The notes under the pieces were generated by a model. That model was not told where the DNA came from. It made no database searches and worked only from the letters and a program-made list of their open reading frames with translations. The translations under genes were made by a program, and so were the position numbers. Source: Mycobacterium asiaticum (GTDB taxonomy: Bacteria; Actinomycetota; Actinomycetes; Mycobacteriales; Mycobacteriaceae). Taken from it: 52,689 nucleotides of DNA. The stretch is taken from assembly GCF_001673365.1 (NCBI RefSeq), contig NZ_LZLS01000050.1:1-52689 (forward strand), given 5' to 3'. Shown piece by piece: positions 14,306 through 21,549 of this stretch. The stretch's first letter is position 1. Each line of letters opens with the position of its first letter.

Positions 14306-14688
14306 GGCACTTGATCCGATCTCGGGACAGGGATGGGCGAGGGCGGTTGTGCCATGACGCCGCCGCCGGGCGACGGATGCGGCGGGAGTGCCACCCTGAC
14401 GAATCGCATCGGGTCCGAGACGGTGGTGAGGAGTTGGTAGACAGAGCGCCGAGAAGGCGTTGCAACTCACCTCACCACTTCTGCGCTGATTCTAGGACGC
14501 GGGACTGACAGGCTCAACCACCCGAGGCGGTAGGTCGGCAGCTTGGCCGTGGTGTTGTGAAAACCGTTGGGGGTAGCTGGTTATACCGGCTGCGTGGTGT
14601 TCTGCCGCTAGCGGCCACCACAGTGGAATTGCAAGTGTTGCGGGCGCGCACGGCTGGCTGCCAAGGCGCAAAAGCACAGGTCGATTGT
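14306..14688 (-). promoter_or_regulatory. Gap upstream of the capsid gene with inverted repeats
   Basis: This 383-base gap is the only long break in the minus-strand operon. It holds a nested inverted repeat at 14594-14621 (GTGGT...GCCGC-TA-GCGGC...ACCAC) and a TATAAC on the minus strand close by (complement of 14582-14587). It may separate early (replication) from late (capsid) transcription by a terminator, an operator or a late promoter. No gene is evident. Confidence 0.4.
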
Positions 14689-15000
14689 TCAATCGGCTTG
14701 CGCGGCAAGCTGGTTGAGCGCGCTGCTGTCTAGGAACACTTGCAGCGTCAGCGGTCCTTCGTCATCGCGCAGAAGGTTCGCCGACTCGCAGGTGCGGGCG
14801 AATTCAAGGCCCAGTTGGCAGGCGGCGAGTAACACGCTGGCGCCCCGGCCGGACTCCTCGACGCGGCGCAGCCCTTCTGCGACGCCTTCCTGGTCGGCTG
14901 CGGCCATGTCGGCGAACAGCCGCCGCGCGGTAGCGAAGTCAGCGGCGATCTTCTTGAGATCCTGGGGAGCTGGTTGTTCGGAGTACGGGCTATCGGTCAT
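14689..15000 (-). CDS. Hypothetical element protein, helical
   Basis: The 103-residue product begins at an ATG overlapping the previous stop (ATGA). It is mostly predicted helix (LKKIAADFATARRLFADMAAADQEGVAEGL and beyond), acidic, with two isolated cysteines and no recognisable motif. It is the last gene before the 383-base gap ahead of the capsid. Reading frame and coupling support it; function unknown. Confidence 0.6.
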   Translation of the reverse strand: MTDSPYSEQPAPQDLKKIAADFATARRLFADMAAADQEGVAEGLRRVEESGRGASVLLAACQLGLEFARTCESANLLRDDEGPLTLQVFLDSSALNQLAAQAD

Positions 15001-15356
15001 GGGTTTTCCTTTTCCTTCTCGGCGGTGCGGAGTACACCGGCGGCGTCGAGGGGTTCGTTGAAGTCCGGTGCCAGCGGAAGCGTGTCCGAGCGGTACCAGT
15101 TCGGCGGGTACACCTCGTTCAGCGTCGGCGGCGGTCGGGAGTCGCCGAAGACGTGTTGGGTGCCGTCTTCGTCGGTCCAGACCGCGACGTGAGCACCTTC
15201 GCAGTACGGGCCGCAGCGCGGGGTGCATAGCGATTCGAGAACCTGTGTCGCTTCCTGCACGGTGGCCCAAGAGGTCCACTCATTTCGAAGTGCGCCACCC
15301 CAATGGTCGCGGGTGTAGCTGCTTCTCAGGCAGATAAGCACCACTGGATTTACCAC
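14997..15356 (-). CDS. Hypothetical element protein
   Basis: The 119-residue product starts at a GTG that overlaps the upstream stop by 7 bases. It has a short Cys cluster (LCTPRCGPYCEG, about 57-67) followed by HVAVWTDEDGTQHVFGD and an acidic Lys/Glu tail. The cysteines could bind a metal. It is coupled to its successor by ATGA. I do not recognise a family. Confidence 0.55.
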   Translation of the reverse strand: MVNPVVLICLRSSYTRDHWGGALRNEWTSWATVQEATQVLESLCTPRCGPYCEGAHVAVWTDEDGTQHVFGDSRPPPTLNEVYPPNWYRSDTLPLAPDFNEPLDAAGVLRTAEKEKENP

Positions 15357-15556
15357 GGGTGGTCCAGAACGGCGTCGACCACCGCCCGACAAGATTCGCA
15401 GTGCCGGTCTAGACCCGCCGCGCGACCGTCACGGCAGCGGCGGCAACGCCTCGCTGGGCACGATGAGCGGTGCGGGCTGCCGCCATCAACGTCGATGGCG
15501 CAAGACGGGCACGTGGCGCGACGCCGGGCCCACAAGGTGAAGGTCCAGGTCATCAT
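15350..15556 (-). CDS. Small zinc-ribbon protein
   Basis: The 68-residue product has eight cysteines arranged as CPSC, SSCPARRCRRC and CESC, suggesting two zinc-binding knuckles, with many Arg residues between. It starts at an ATG overlapping the upstream stop (ATGA). The next gene upstream also encodes a short Cys protein. A nucleic-acid or protein-binding role is inferred from composition. Confidence 0.55.
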   Translation of the reverse strand: MMTWTFTLWARRRATCPSCAIDVDGGSPHRSSCPARRCRRCRDGRAAGLDRHCESCRAVVDAVLDHPW

Positions 15557-15702
15557 GTCCCTTGTCGCCGGCGAAACCGGTCGGCTGTTTCGGTTGGGGC
15601 GTCCGGGCAGGTTGGGCGGTGGGGTTGCATACGGGATCGCCCGCAGTACGGGCAGCGCCAGTCGGCCGTGGGGGGCTTCGTCTTGCCGTGTTTGCGGCTC
15701 AT
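15553..15702 (-). CDS. Very small CPYC zinc-finger-like protein
   Basis: Only 49 residues: a Lys-rich start, then WRCPYCGRSRMQPHRPTCP (Cys-X2-Cys...His...Cys) and a charged tail. Both ends overlap neighbouring genes by 4 bases, which is the main evidence that it is translated. It is too short for most gene finders. Confidence 0.5.
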   Translation of the reverse strand: MSRKHGKTKPPTADWRCPYCGRSRMQPHRPTCPDAPTETADRFRRRQGT

Positions 15703-16136
15703 CGGGTCTGCCTTTCGGTCGTCGCGGTTTTGATGCGGCCGTTGCGCACCGCGTCGGCGCGGTTCTCGGCCGGGGTGCCGTAGGCGATGTTGGCGAGGGT
15801 GCAGTGCTGCGGGTCGTCGTCGGCATGGAGTACGTGCAGGCCGCGAGGGCGCGGTCCGAGCCATGTGCGGGCCAACAGCACGTGGAGCGCGTAACGCTTG
15901 CCTTCGATGGAGATGCGGGGGTAGCGGCCCGAGGTATCGGGTGGGCAGAGCCGACGGGTACAGGTTCCGCGCACGTGTCCGAGGTTGGACATCTGGAACC
16001 GAGGGTGACTGGGAATTTTGCGCCACACCTCGACGCCGAGGTCACCGTTGCGGAGCAGTAGGAAGCATTCAGCGCAGATGGGGCCGTTGTTGGCGTAGGC
16101 GAGTTCGGCGGCGCAGAGTTCGCAGGAGCGCGTCAC
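15699..16136 (-). CDS. HNH endonuclease with NUMOD4-like motif
   Basis: The 145-residue product has an N-terminal Cys4 knuckle (CELC...CAEC, residues 5-24) and a NUMOD4-like segment (VWRKIPSHPRFQMSNLGHVR). An HNH core follows: HVLLARTWLGPRPRGLHVLH, then DDDPQHCTLANIAYGTPAEN. This is the layout of phage HNH homing or packaging-associated nucleases. The GTG start overlaps the upstream stop (GTGA) and the stop overlaps the next start. In phages an HNH protein often assists terminase, but here no terminase is present. Confidence 0.85.
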   Translation of the reverse strand: MTRSCELCAAELAYANNGPICAECFLLLRNGDLGVEVWRKIPSHPRFQMSNLGHVRGTCTRRLCPPDTSGRYPRISIEGKRYALHVLLARTWLGPRPRGLHVLHADDDPQHCTLANIAYGTPAENRADAVRNGRIKTATTERQTR

Positions 16137-16315
16137 GGCAGCTCCACGGTTTCGGCCAAGGCGAGGAGGCGTTGCCCGAGTTTGGCGGCGTTGTCACGTG
16201 TCAGGTACAGGACGCTGCTGCTGCACTGCTCGGTGACGAATGCGATGACGATGTGTCCGCCGGGTACGACGTCGGCCCAGGTTGAGGCGGGGAGGCGCTG
16301 CACTTCGGCGCTCAC
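16133..16315 (-). CDS. Small hypothetical element protein
   Basis: The 60-residue product starts at a GTG overlapping the initiator gene's TGA. The sequence alternates strands and a helix (HIVIAFVTEQCSSSVLYLT, then DNAAKLGQRLLALAETVEL), a compact beta-alpha arrangement. The start is fixed by the 4-base overlap; a longer frame to 16399 lies within the initiator gene and is unlikely. Function unknown. Confidence 0.55.
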   Translation of the reverse strand: MSAEVQRLPASTWADVVPGGHIVIAFVTEQCSSSVLYLTRDNAAKLGQRLLALAETVELP

Positions 16316-17295
16316 GGCTGCGGCCTCTCGCCCCGACCGCGGGCGTAGGTACGGCACACCACGCAATTCGCGTTCGGCTGGACTGGGTGCTTCGCGCACT
16401 GCTCGTCCTGGGTCAGCGGTGGGGTAGACGTGACGCGCCTCGGTCCCGACGCTTCCAGTGCCAACGGCGCTGGCACGGCCACGGGGGCGAACAACGAGCG
16501 AGCAAAATCAGGCTCGGGGGGTGGTGGTGCAGCTTCGCCGGCCACTGCCCAGTCCGATGCGCGAGCCATCTCGGTGGGTGGCGGCTCCTGGCTGTCCCAG
16601 TAGGCATTGAGGTCTTCGAGGTACCGCTTGGCGTTGAGCCGCCGGTACTTGCACGGGATGCACGGTTCCTCGGTGCCGTGCGGGTGCTCGTCGCAGAACT
16701 CAGACGGTGGTGGTGCATCCGGATCGTTGGGGTCGAACCGAGGCAAAGGCTGCTCGGGGGAGACCTTCCCCCCCGAGCGAAGCGAGGGGGTTACGTCATT
16801 AATTACGTCATGTACTACGTCATGTGGACTATCGCCGCAGGTGACAGCGTTGGGTGTGGCGCGAACGGTGTCCGGATTTGGCGTAAACGGTCCTGAATGT
16901 GGCGTAAACGGTTCCTGGTCTTTCGCGCCACTTGTTTGGGTGGCGCGAACGCTAGGCCGGTCGGGCGGCAGGACGACCTCATACACAGGGGCCTGGGGAT
17001 CAGCATTCGGGGTGGCGCGGTAGCCGCGCTGGACCAAAGTGATGACACCCCACTGCTTGAGCGCAGCCACGGCCCTGTCCGCCGTTCGGCGCGACGCGTG
17101 CTTGCCCTTCTTCAGGTCGCGTGTGGCTCCCTCGATCCACTCCCAGCGCACCTGGGCGTGAGTGGCGGGCCGTCTGCGGTCGGCACCGGCCTTCTCGGCA
17201 ATCGCGATAAGCGCCCGCCAGTACCTCTCGTCCAGGCCGTCGAAGTACCCCTCGGCGGTCAAAGCGAGGATGCGTCCTACTAGCTGACCGCTCAC
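16312..17295 (-). CDS. Winged-helix replication initiator-like protein
   Basis: The 327-residue product has a winged-helix domain at about 1-115 (YWRALIAIAEKAGADRRRPA, then SRRTADRAVAALKQWGVITL). A long Pro-rich linker follows, then two Cys-His modules: FCDEHPHGTEEPCIPCKYRR near 225 and QCAKHPVQPNANCVVC near 300. This is the make-up of the replication initiators of actinobacterial phages and integrative elements. Repeats in the linker-coding DNA (16792-16951) could be its own binding sites, as in lambda O. The GTG at 17295 is my choice; the ribosome site is weak (GGGTGCC). It is the second gene of the minus-strand operon. Confidence 0.75.
   Translation of the reverse strand: MSGQLVGRILALTAEGYFDGLDERYWRALIAIAEKAGADRRRPATHAQVRWEWIEGATRDLKKGKHASRRTADRAVAALKQWGVITLVQRGYRATPNADPQAPVYEVVLPPDRPSVRATQTSGAKDQEPFTPHSGPFTPNPDTVRATPNAVTCGDSPHDVVHDVINDVTPSLRSGGKVSPEQPLPRFDPNDPDAPPPSEFCDEHPHGTEEPCIPCKYRRLNAKRYLEDLNAYWDSQEPPPTEMARASDWAVAGEAAPPPPEPDFARSLFAPVAVPAPLALEASGPRRVTSTPPLTQDEQCAKHPVQPNANCVVCRTYARGRGERPQP
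16792..16951. repeat. Iteron-like repeats and AT-rich 12-mers within the initiator gene (candidate origin)
   Basis: Four direct copies of TGGCGYRAACG start at 16857, 16879, 16900 and 16941 (spacings 22, 21 and 41, near two helical turns or multiples of it). One inverted copy lies at 16922-16930. Next to them, three direct 12-base units starting TACGTCAT begin at 16792, 16804 and 16816 and form the most AT-rich patch of the gene. Initiator gene, iterons inside it and an adjacent AT-rich repeat are the parts of the lambda O origin. Confidence 0.55.
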
Positions 17296-17332
17296 CAGGC
17301 ACCCGCGATGTCGTAGAGGGGCAGCGGCAGGC

Positions 17333-17569
17333 TCATGCTGGGCGGCCGGACCGCAGCAGTCCGGCAATGCGGTCTATCTGTTCATCGGTCAAGCGTGGCC
17401 AGTTGGCCACAATGTTCTCGACGTACTCGGTGAGGCGGATCTCGGCTAGCTGGCGGCGGCAGTTTTCCAGGGCCGGATCGTCTGCCGCTCGCTCCCCGTT
17501 GCGTACGGCACGGGTGAGCGCGGCGTTGCGAGCGCGCAGGTGGGTCTTTTCGGGGTTGGCGGTAGCCAC
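17333..17569 (-). CDS. Small hypothetical protein, first gene of the minus-strand operon
   Basis: The 78-residue product begins at a GTG with GGAGAA five bases upstream. The sequence is helical and charged, ending ANWPRLTDEQIDRIAGLLRSGRP. Similar short proteins with a P-L-T-x-E-Q-x-x-x-(I/L)-A-x-L-L ending are common next to initiator genes of actinobacterial integrated elements. I recognise the pattern but know no function. A longer frame to 17674 exists, but the ribosome site favours this start. Confidence 0.65.
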   Translation of the reverse strand: MATANPEKTHLRARNAALTRAVRNGERAADDPALENCRRQLAEIRLTEYVENIVANWPRLTDEQIDRIAGLLRSGRPA

Positions 17570-17818
17570 GGTGATTCTCCACGGATCGGTAAGAGAATTT
17601 CCGCTGCAAGGGCGGCCGCTATAGGAGCTGCTGCCCGCCGTCTGCGGCTCTGCCGACAAGGGGACTCCCACCAAGGGGGCCAGGTCGGCGCACGTCCGTT
17701 GAGATGTGGCGCGGTGAAGCTGCCGCCTACGTTAGCAGTTGGAAGGCACGGCAGCCGGTAGCGCGCGAGGGTGTGTTGCCGCCAATCATCAAGCGCGACA
17801 GTAGGTTCAGATTAGTTA
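17570..17818. other. Right-end region of the element, no gene
   Basis: The 250 bases between the first operon gene and attR contain no supported gene. They should hold the promoter of the minus-strand operon. I could not pick a convincing -10/-35 pair. Confidence 0.4.
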
Positions 17819-17861
17819 GTGTACAACTGCGCAACCCTAGTCAGCGTCGTCCACCCCTCCA
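17819..17861. other. attR, right attachment site
   Basis: The element arm is 17819-17839, the crossover GT is 17840-17841, and chromosomal LLM coding sequence starts at 17842. The arm begins GTGTAC and contains GCGCAA, mirroring the arm at attL. With both arms joined at GT the 44-base attP is nearly symmetric. Confidence 0.85.
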
Positions 17862-18012
17862 GACAGGGTCCGGTGGAGTCGCTGAAGATCGGGTAGAAGT
17901 GGTCGAAAGTCCAGCCGGACTCGAAGATGTCGATGTCGTCGGCGTGCTGCCAGACATCCAGCATGTCCTGCCAGGTGGTGTTCTGCGGCGAGGTCTTGAA
18001 AGCGAATCGCAT
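17840..18012 (-). pseudogene. LLM class F420-dependent oxidoreductase, 5' part (split by element)
   Basis: This is the N-terminal part (about 57 codons) of the split oxidoreductase, starting MRFAFKTSPQNTTW and including DIFESGWTFDHFYPI, the family's typical N-terminal strand and helix. After GWTTLT the frame runs into the element and ends after eight foreign codons. The remainder lies at 7337-8026. The start is 40 bases from the divergent gene at 18053. Confidence 0.9.
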
Positions 18013-18052
18013 GACTTCGACCGTAGTACCGCAATCTAGACTCGATACAACG

Positions 18053-18478
18053 ATGACCATTGGAATCGACACCAAGCTCACCCTGCTGGCCGCCGGCTTG
18101 ATTTTCATGCTGGCCCTGGGCCTCGGGGTGTGGAAATACCAGCAGATCATGGAGTCCGATGATCACCGGGCCCATCCCTACGTCGACATCGCGCACCGGG
18201 CGGCACTGCTGTATTCGTTCGCCACGCTGCTGTTCGCACCCTTCGTCGAACTCAGCGCCTGGCCGGCGTGGGTGAATCTCGTCGCGACGATGGTCGCGGT
18301 CTTCTTCTTCGTCGCCGCCATCGGCAGCTACATCCTGCACGGGGCGCGACGCGACACCGACAACCAGTTCAACCCGCCCGTACCGGGAACACGGCTGGCG
18401 ATGGGCCTGCTCATCGTCGGTGAGATGGGTGGATTCGGGGTGGTACTGGCCGGCTTCGTGGTGGGACAGCTGCTCTGA
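18053..18478 (+). CDS. Four-helix membrane protein
   Basis: The 141-residue product has four hydrophobic stretches: about 8-26 (LTLLAAGLIFMLALGLGVW), 45-65, 72-95 and 115-138. A His/Asp loop (ESDDHRAHPYVDIAHR) lies between the first two. It lacks a recognised domain. The stop overlaps the ATG of the PHP-domain gene by one base (TGATG), so the two are probably co-transcribed. It is divergent from the broken LLM gene. Confidence 0.7.
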   Translation: MTIGIDTKLTLLAAGLIFMLALGLGVWKYQQIMESDDHRAHPYVDIAHRAALLYSFATLLFAPFVELSAWPAWVNLVATMVAVFFFVAAIGSYILHGARRDTDNQFNPPVPGTRLAMGLLIVGEMGGFGVVLAGFVVGQLL

Positions 18479-19488
18479 TGGATCCGGCCGCCGCGCTACG
18501 CCAGATCGCGTATTACAAGGACCGCAGTCGCCAGGATTCGCGCCGGGTCATGGCGTATCGCAACGCCGCGGACATCATCGACCGGTTAGACGATGCCGAA
18601 CTGGAACGCCACGGGCAGGACAACAGTTGGCAGTCGATCCCAGGGATCGGACCAAAGACCGCAATGGTGATCGCCCAGGCGTGGGCCGGCCACGAACCCG
18701 ATCAGCTCATCGAATTGCGTTCCACGGCAGAGGATCTGGGCGGGGGAGAGATCCGTGCGGCGTTGCGCGGGGATTTGCACCTGCATTCGAACTGGTCGGA
18801 CGGCTCGGCGCCGATCGAGGAGATGATGGGCGCCGCGGCCGCACTTGGCCACGAGTATTGTGCGCTGACCGATCATTCGCCACGCCTGACGATCGCCAAC
18901 GGGCTCTCGCCGGACCGGTTGCGCAAACAGCTCGATGTGATCGACGAACTACGTGAGCAGTTCGCGCCGATGCGCATCCTCTCCGGAATCGAGGTGGACA
19001 TCCTCGACGACGGCAGCTTGGACCAGGAGCCCGAACTGCTGGATCGGCTCGACATCGTGGTGGCCAGCGTGCACTCGAAGCTGTCCATGGATGCCGCGGC
19101 GATGACGCGCCGGATGGTGCGCGCTGTCTCCGATGGTCAGGCCGATGTGCTGGGGCACTGCACCGGCCGGTTGGTTTCGGGTGGCCGCGGAATTCGACCC
19201 GAATCGAAGTTCGACGCCGAGAAGGTATTCACCGCCTGTCGCGACCATGGCACCGCAGTAGAGATCAACTCCCGGCCCGAGCGTCGAGACCCACCGACAC
19301 GTCTGCTCAACCTGGCACGCGACATCGGCTGCGTCTTCAGCATCGACACCGATGCGCACGCCCCAGGGCAGCTGGACTTCCTCGGCTACGGCGCCCAACG
19401 TGCGTTGGATGCTGGCATCGAGCCGGATCGGATCGTCAACACCTGGCCGGCCGACAAACTGCTGGACTGGGCTGGATCAGTCGGGTAG
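18478..19488 (+). CDS. PHP-domain protein with helix-hairpin-helix (Rv3856c-like)
   Basis: The 336-residue product starts with a DNA-polymerase-beta-like helix-hairpin-helix (about 15-80, IPGIGPKTAMVIAQ). A PHP phosphoesterase domain follows (about 98-320) with the metal motifs DLHLHSNWSDG, LTDHS, SGIEVDI, SVHSKL, LGHCTG, EINS and DTDAH. The arrangement resembles the C-terminal half of bacterial DNA polymerase X without the polymerase part. It may act as a 3'-phosphatase or nuclease in DNA repair; that role is inferred. Its end overlaps the convergent dinB3 gene by 12 bases. Confidence 0.85.
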   Translation: MDPAAALRQIAYYKDRSRQDSRRVMAYRNAADIIDRLDDAELERHGQDNSWQSIPGIGPKTAMVIAQAWAGHEPDQLIELRSTAEDLGGGEIRAALRGDLHLHSNWSDGSAPIEEMMGAAAALGHEYCALTDHSPRLTIANGLSPDRLRKQLDVIDELREQFAPMRILSGIEVDILDDGSLDQEPELLDRLDIVVASVHSKLSMDAAAMTRRMVRAVSDGQADVLGHCTGRLVSGGRGIRPESKFDAEKVFTACRDHGTAVEINSRPERRDPPTRLLNLARDIGCVFSIDTDAHAPGQLDFLGYGAQRALDAGIEPDRIVNTWPADKLLDWAGSVG

Positions 19489-20676
19489 GTGGGGCACCTC
19501 GAGACCAGGGTCCCGCCCGACCAGCACGGCGCGGGTGAGGGCGGATCTGCCGTAGCGGCGGTGTACTTCGTCGATGGCCGCATCAACGGTGGGCGCTTCG
19601 CCTTCGAACGGCAAGACCAGCTGCTCGGTGCCGGTGCGGTCAATGCCCGACACCGCGAAACCGATTAGCGTCAAACCCTTTTCGGTCACCAGCGGAGCAG
19701 CCGACGCGATGAGCCGGCGGGCGGTGGTGAGGATGGGTTGCGTCGACGAGGTGGCCCGCGGCATGGTTTGCGATCGGGTTGCCCGACTGAAGTCGTCGAA
19801 CCGCAACCGCAGCACGACGGTGCGTCCGGTGCGGTTCGCGGCGCGCATCCGGCCGGTGATGCGGTCGATCAGGTTGACGACGACGGCGTCGATCTCAGCG
19901 GCCGACATGCCGCTGCCGGCTCGGCCCAACGCTCGCTGGGCACCGACCGAGCGGCGTCGCACCCCGGTGGTGACCCGGCGGCGGTCGATGTTGTGGGATA
20001 GCGCGTAAAGCTGGCGTCCCATCGCCTGGCCGAGCATCGACGTCAGCATCGATTCACCGAGTTCGGCCACCTGGGCGACCGTCGTAATGCCGTGGGTGTG
20101 CAGCTTGTCAGCGGTCTTGGCGCCCACACCCCACAATCGGCGCACCGGCAACGGATGCAGAAACGCAAGTTCCCCATCGGGGGGCACCAGCAGCAGGCCG
20201 TCCGGCTTGGCCTCTTGGCTCGCGACCTTGGCGAGGAACTTGGTGCGGGCGATCCCGACGGTGATGGGCAGGCCGACCCGATCGCGCACATCGGCACGCA
20301 GGCGCGCACCGATCTGCGCCGGCGTGCCCGATACGCGGCGTAGTCCGGCGACATCGAGAAATGCCTCGTCCACCGACAGTGGCTCCACTTGGGGAGTGCA
20401 ATCCCGGAACACCTCGAACACCGCTTCGCTGGCTTTCGAATAGGCGCGCATACGCGGCGGCACCACCACGGCCTGCGGGCACAACCGGCGGGCGTGTGCC
20501 CCGCCCATCGCCGTTCGAACACCGTAGGCCTTGGCCTCGTAGCTGGCGGCCAGCACGACACCGCCACCGACGATCACCGGCCGGCCCCGCAACCCGGGGT
20601 CGTCTCGCTGTTCGACGGAGGCGTAGAACGAGTCCAGGTCTGCATGCAGAATGGACGCCTCGCAGCGCACGAACAT
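19477..20676 (-). CDS. dinB3: Y-family DNA polymerase IV (DinB3-type)
   Basis: The 399-residue translesion polymerase has the Y-family motifs ILHADLDSFYASVE (Asp13) and SVDEAFLDV (Asp103, Glu104). A helix-hairpin-helix thumb (RRLWGVGAKTADKL) and a little-finger domain follow. The clamp-binding motif QLVLPF is near the C-terminus. M. smegmatis has a dinB3 gene in this chromosomal neighbourhood, while M. tuberculosis lacks it here, hence the symbol. The ATG is embedded in CGAACATATGTTCG, a LexA-type palindrome, and the nearest Shine-Dalgarno-like GGAGG is too far away (13 bases). The mRNA may therefore be leaderless and under SOS control. Confidence 0.88.
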   Translation of the reverse strand: MFVRCEASILHADLDSFYASVEQRDDPGLRGRPVIVGGGVVLAASYEAKAYGVRTAMGGAHARRLCPQAVVVPPRMRAYSKASEAVFEVFRDCTPQVEPLSVDEAFLDVAGLRRVSGTPAQIGARLRADVRDRVGLPITVGIARTKFLAKVASQEAKPDGLLLVPPDGELAFLHPLPVRRLWGVGAKTADKLHTHGITTVAQVAELGESMLTSMLGQAMGRQLYALSHNIDRRRVTTGVRRRSVGAQRALGRAGSGMSAAEIDAVVVNLIDRITGRMRAANRTGRTVVLRLRFDDFSRATRSQTMPRATSSTQPILTTARRLIASAAPLVTEKGLTLIGFAVSGIDRTGTEQLVLPFEGEAPTVDAAIDEVHRRYGRSALTRAVLVGRDPGLEVPHLPD

Positions 20677-20684
20677 ATGTTCGC
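20669..20684. promoter_or_regulatory. Candidate LexA (SOS) box over the dinB3 start codon
   Basis: The sequence ACGAACATATGTTCGC has CGAAC-N4-GTTCG, ten of the twelve defined bases of the mycobacterial SOS box TCGAAC-N4-GTTCGA. The dinB3 ATG is its centre. A repressor here would block a leaderless promoter directly. Confidence 0.6.
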
Positions 20685-20724
20685 ACGCGCCTCCGACATG
20701 AGTGCGCCAAGCGGCCAGACAGTC

Positions 20725-21399
20725 CTAGCGTTGCTCGCCGTAGATGCTGCTCACCCAAACGTGCACGAGGGCGTCCAGGACGCGCGATTCAGGAACCGAG
20801 GGCTGCTCGGCGGCTAACGAGGCGAACATCGCGCGCTCGTTCATCAGGTTAAGCACGGTCGCCAACTCATAACTCGCCAGGGTGTGCGGTGCGGCACCGC
20901 GGTTGCGTTCGGCGTCGATTCCCAAGGCGGTGAAGGTGATCCATTTCTGCATGAAACTCGACCAGAGTTCCCGGAGTTCGGGACTCGTATCCCGCGCGGC
21001 CATGCTGGCCCGGGCCACTGCCTTATGGGATCCGAACGTCTCGAAGAACACCGTGAGGGCGGTGCGCCACCTGTTGCCGCCGTCTTCGGCCAAGCGTTCG
21101 GTCAGGGATTGCAGCGCCGCGTCGGCGGTGTTGACCACCCGATCCAGCAACGTGAGCAGCACAGCTTCCTTTGACGGGAAGTAGAAGTAAAACGTGGGGC
21201 GAGAAATGCCGGCGCCCTTTGCCAGGTCGTCGACCGAGATGTCGGCCAGAGGCCGATGTTCCAGCAACTGCTCGGCGGTGACCAGGATCGCTTGCTCGCG
21301 CTCGTCGCCGGATGGTCGGGCGGTGCGCCGTCCCCGAGGCAGCGAGGTTTTGCTCGCGGGGGAGCTCGCGGGGGAGCTCGCGGGGGAGACGGCCACCAC
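20725..21399 (-). CDS. ethR: TetR-family repressor EthR
   Basis: The 224-residue protein is the repressor of ethA. Its DNA-binding domain (about 28-80: ILVTAEQLLEHRPLADISVD, then GISRPTFYFYFPSKEAV) and ligand domain (FFETFGSHKAVARA, FMQKWITFTALGIDAE, LNLMNERAMFAS, WVSSIYGE) closely follow M. tuberculosis EthR as I remember it. The N-terminal arm is longer and repetitive (SPASSPASSPAS), encoded by a 12-base unit present three times near 21353-21388. The start is one of two adjacent GTG codons, and the repeats make the exact start uncertain. It is divergent from ethA with a 150-base shared region. Confidence 0.93.
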   Translation of the reverse strand: MVAVSPASSPASSPASKTSLPRGRRTARPSGDEREQAILVTAEQLLEHRPLADISVDDLAKGAGISRPTFYFYFPSKEAVLLTLLDRVVNTADAALQSLTERLAEDGGNRWRTALTVFFETFGSHKAVARASMAARDTSPELRELWSSFMQKWITFTALGIDAERNRGAAPHTLASYELATVLNLMNERAMFASLAAEQPSVPESRVLDALVHVWVSSIYGEQR

Positions 21400-21415
21400 G
21401 GCAGCCTACATGGCG

Positions 21416-21548
21416 TCGAGAAACTCGACAGCATGTCGAGGTTCTACTCGATAAGCCGTCGTGGCCGTCCTCGCCGAGGTGCTTTGCAACCGCCATCGCC
21501 GCTCGACACTTCGTTGGCGGCCTCAACACAGCGTTGATAACGTGGCGC
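21416..21548. promoter_or_regulatory. ethR-ethA operator region
   Basis: The proximal part (about 21512-21548, containing TTCGTTGGCGGCCTC and GCGTTGATAACGTGGCG) matches the EthR operator of M. tuberculosis as I recall it. A second set of TCGA half-sites lies near ethR: TCGAG-AAA-CTCGA (21416-21428) overlapping CTCGACA-GCA-TGTCGAG (21424-21440). EthR is expected to bind cooperatively over such repeats. Confidence 0.65.
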
Positions 21549-21549
21549 T

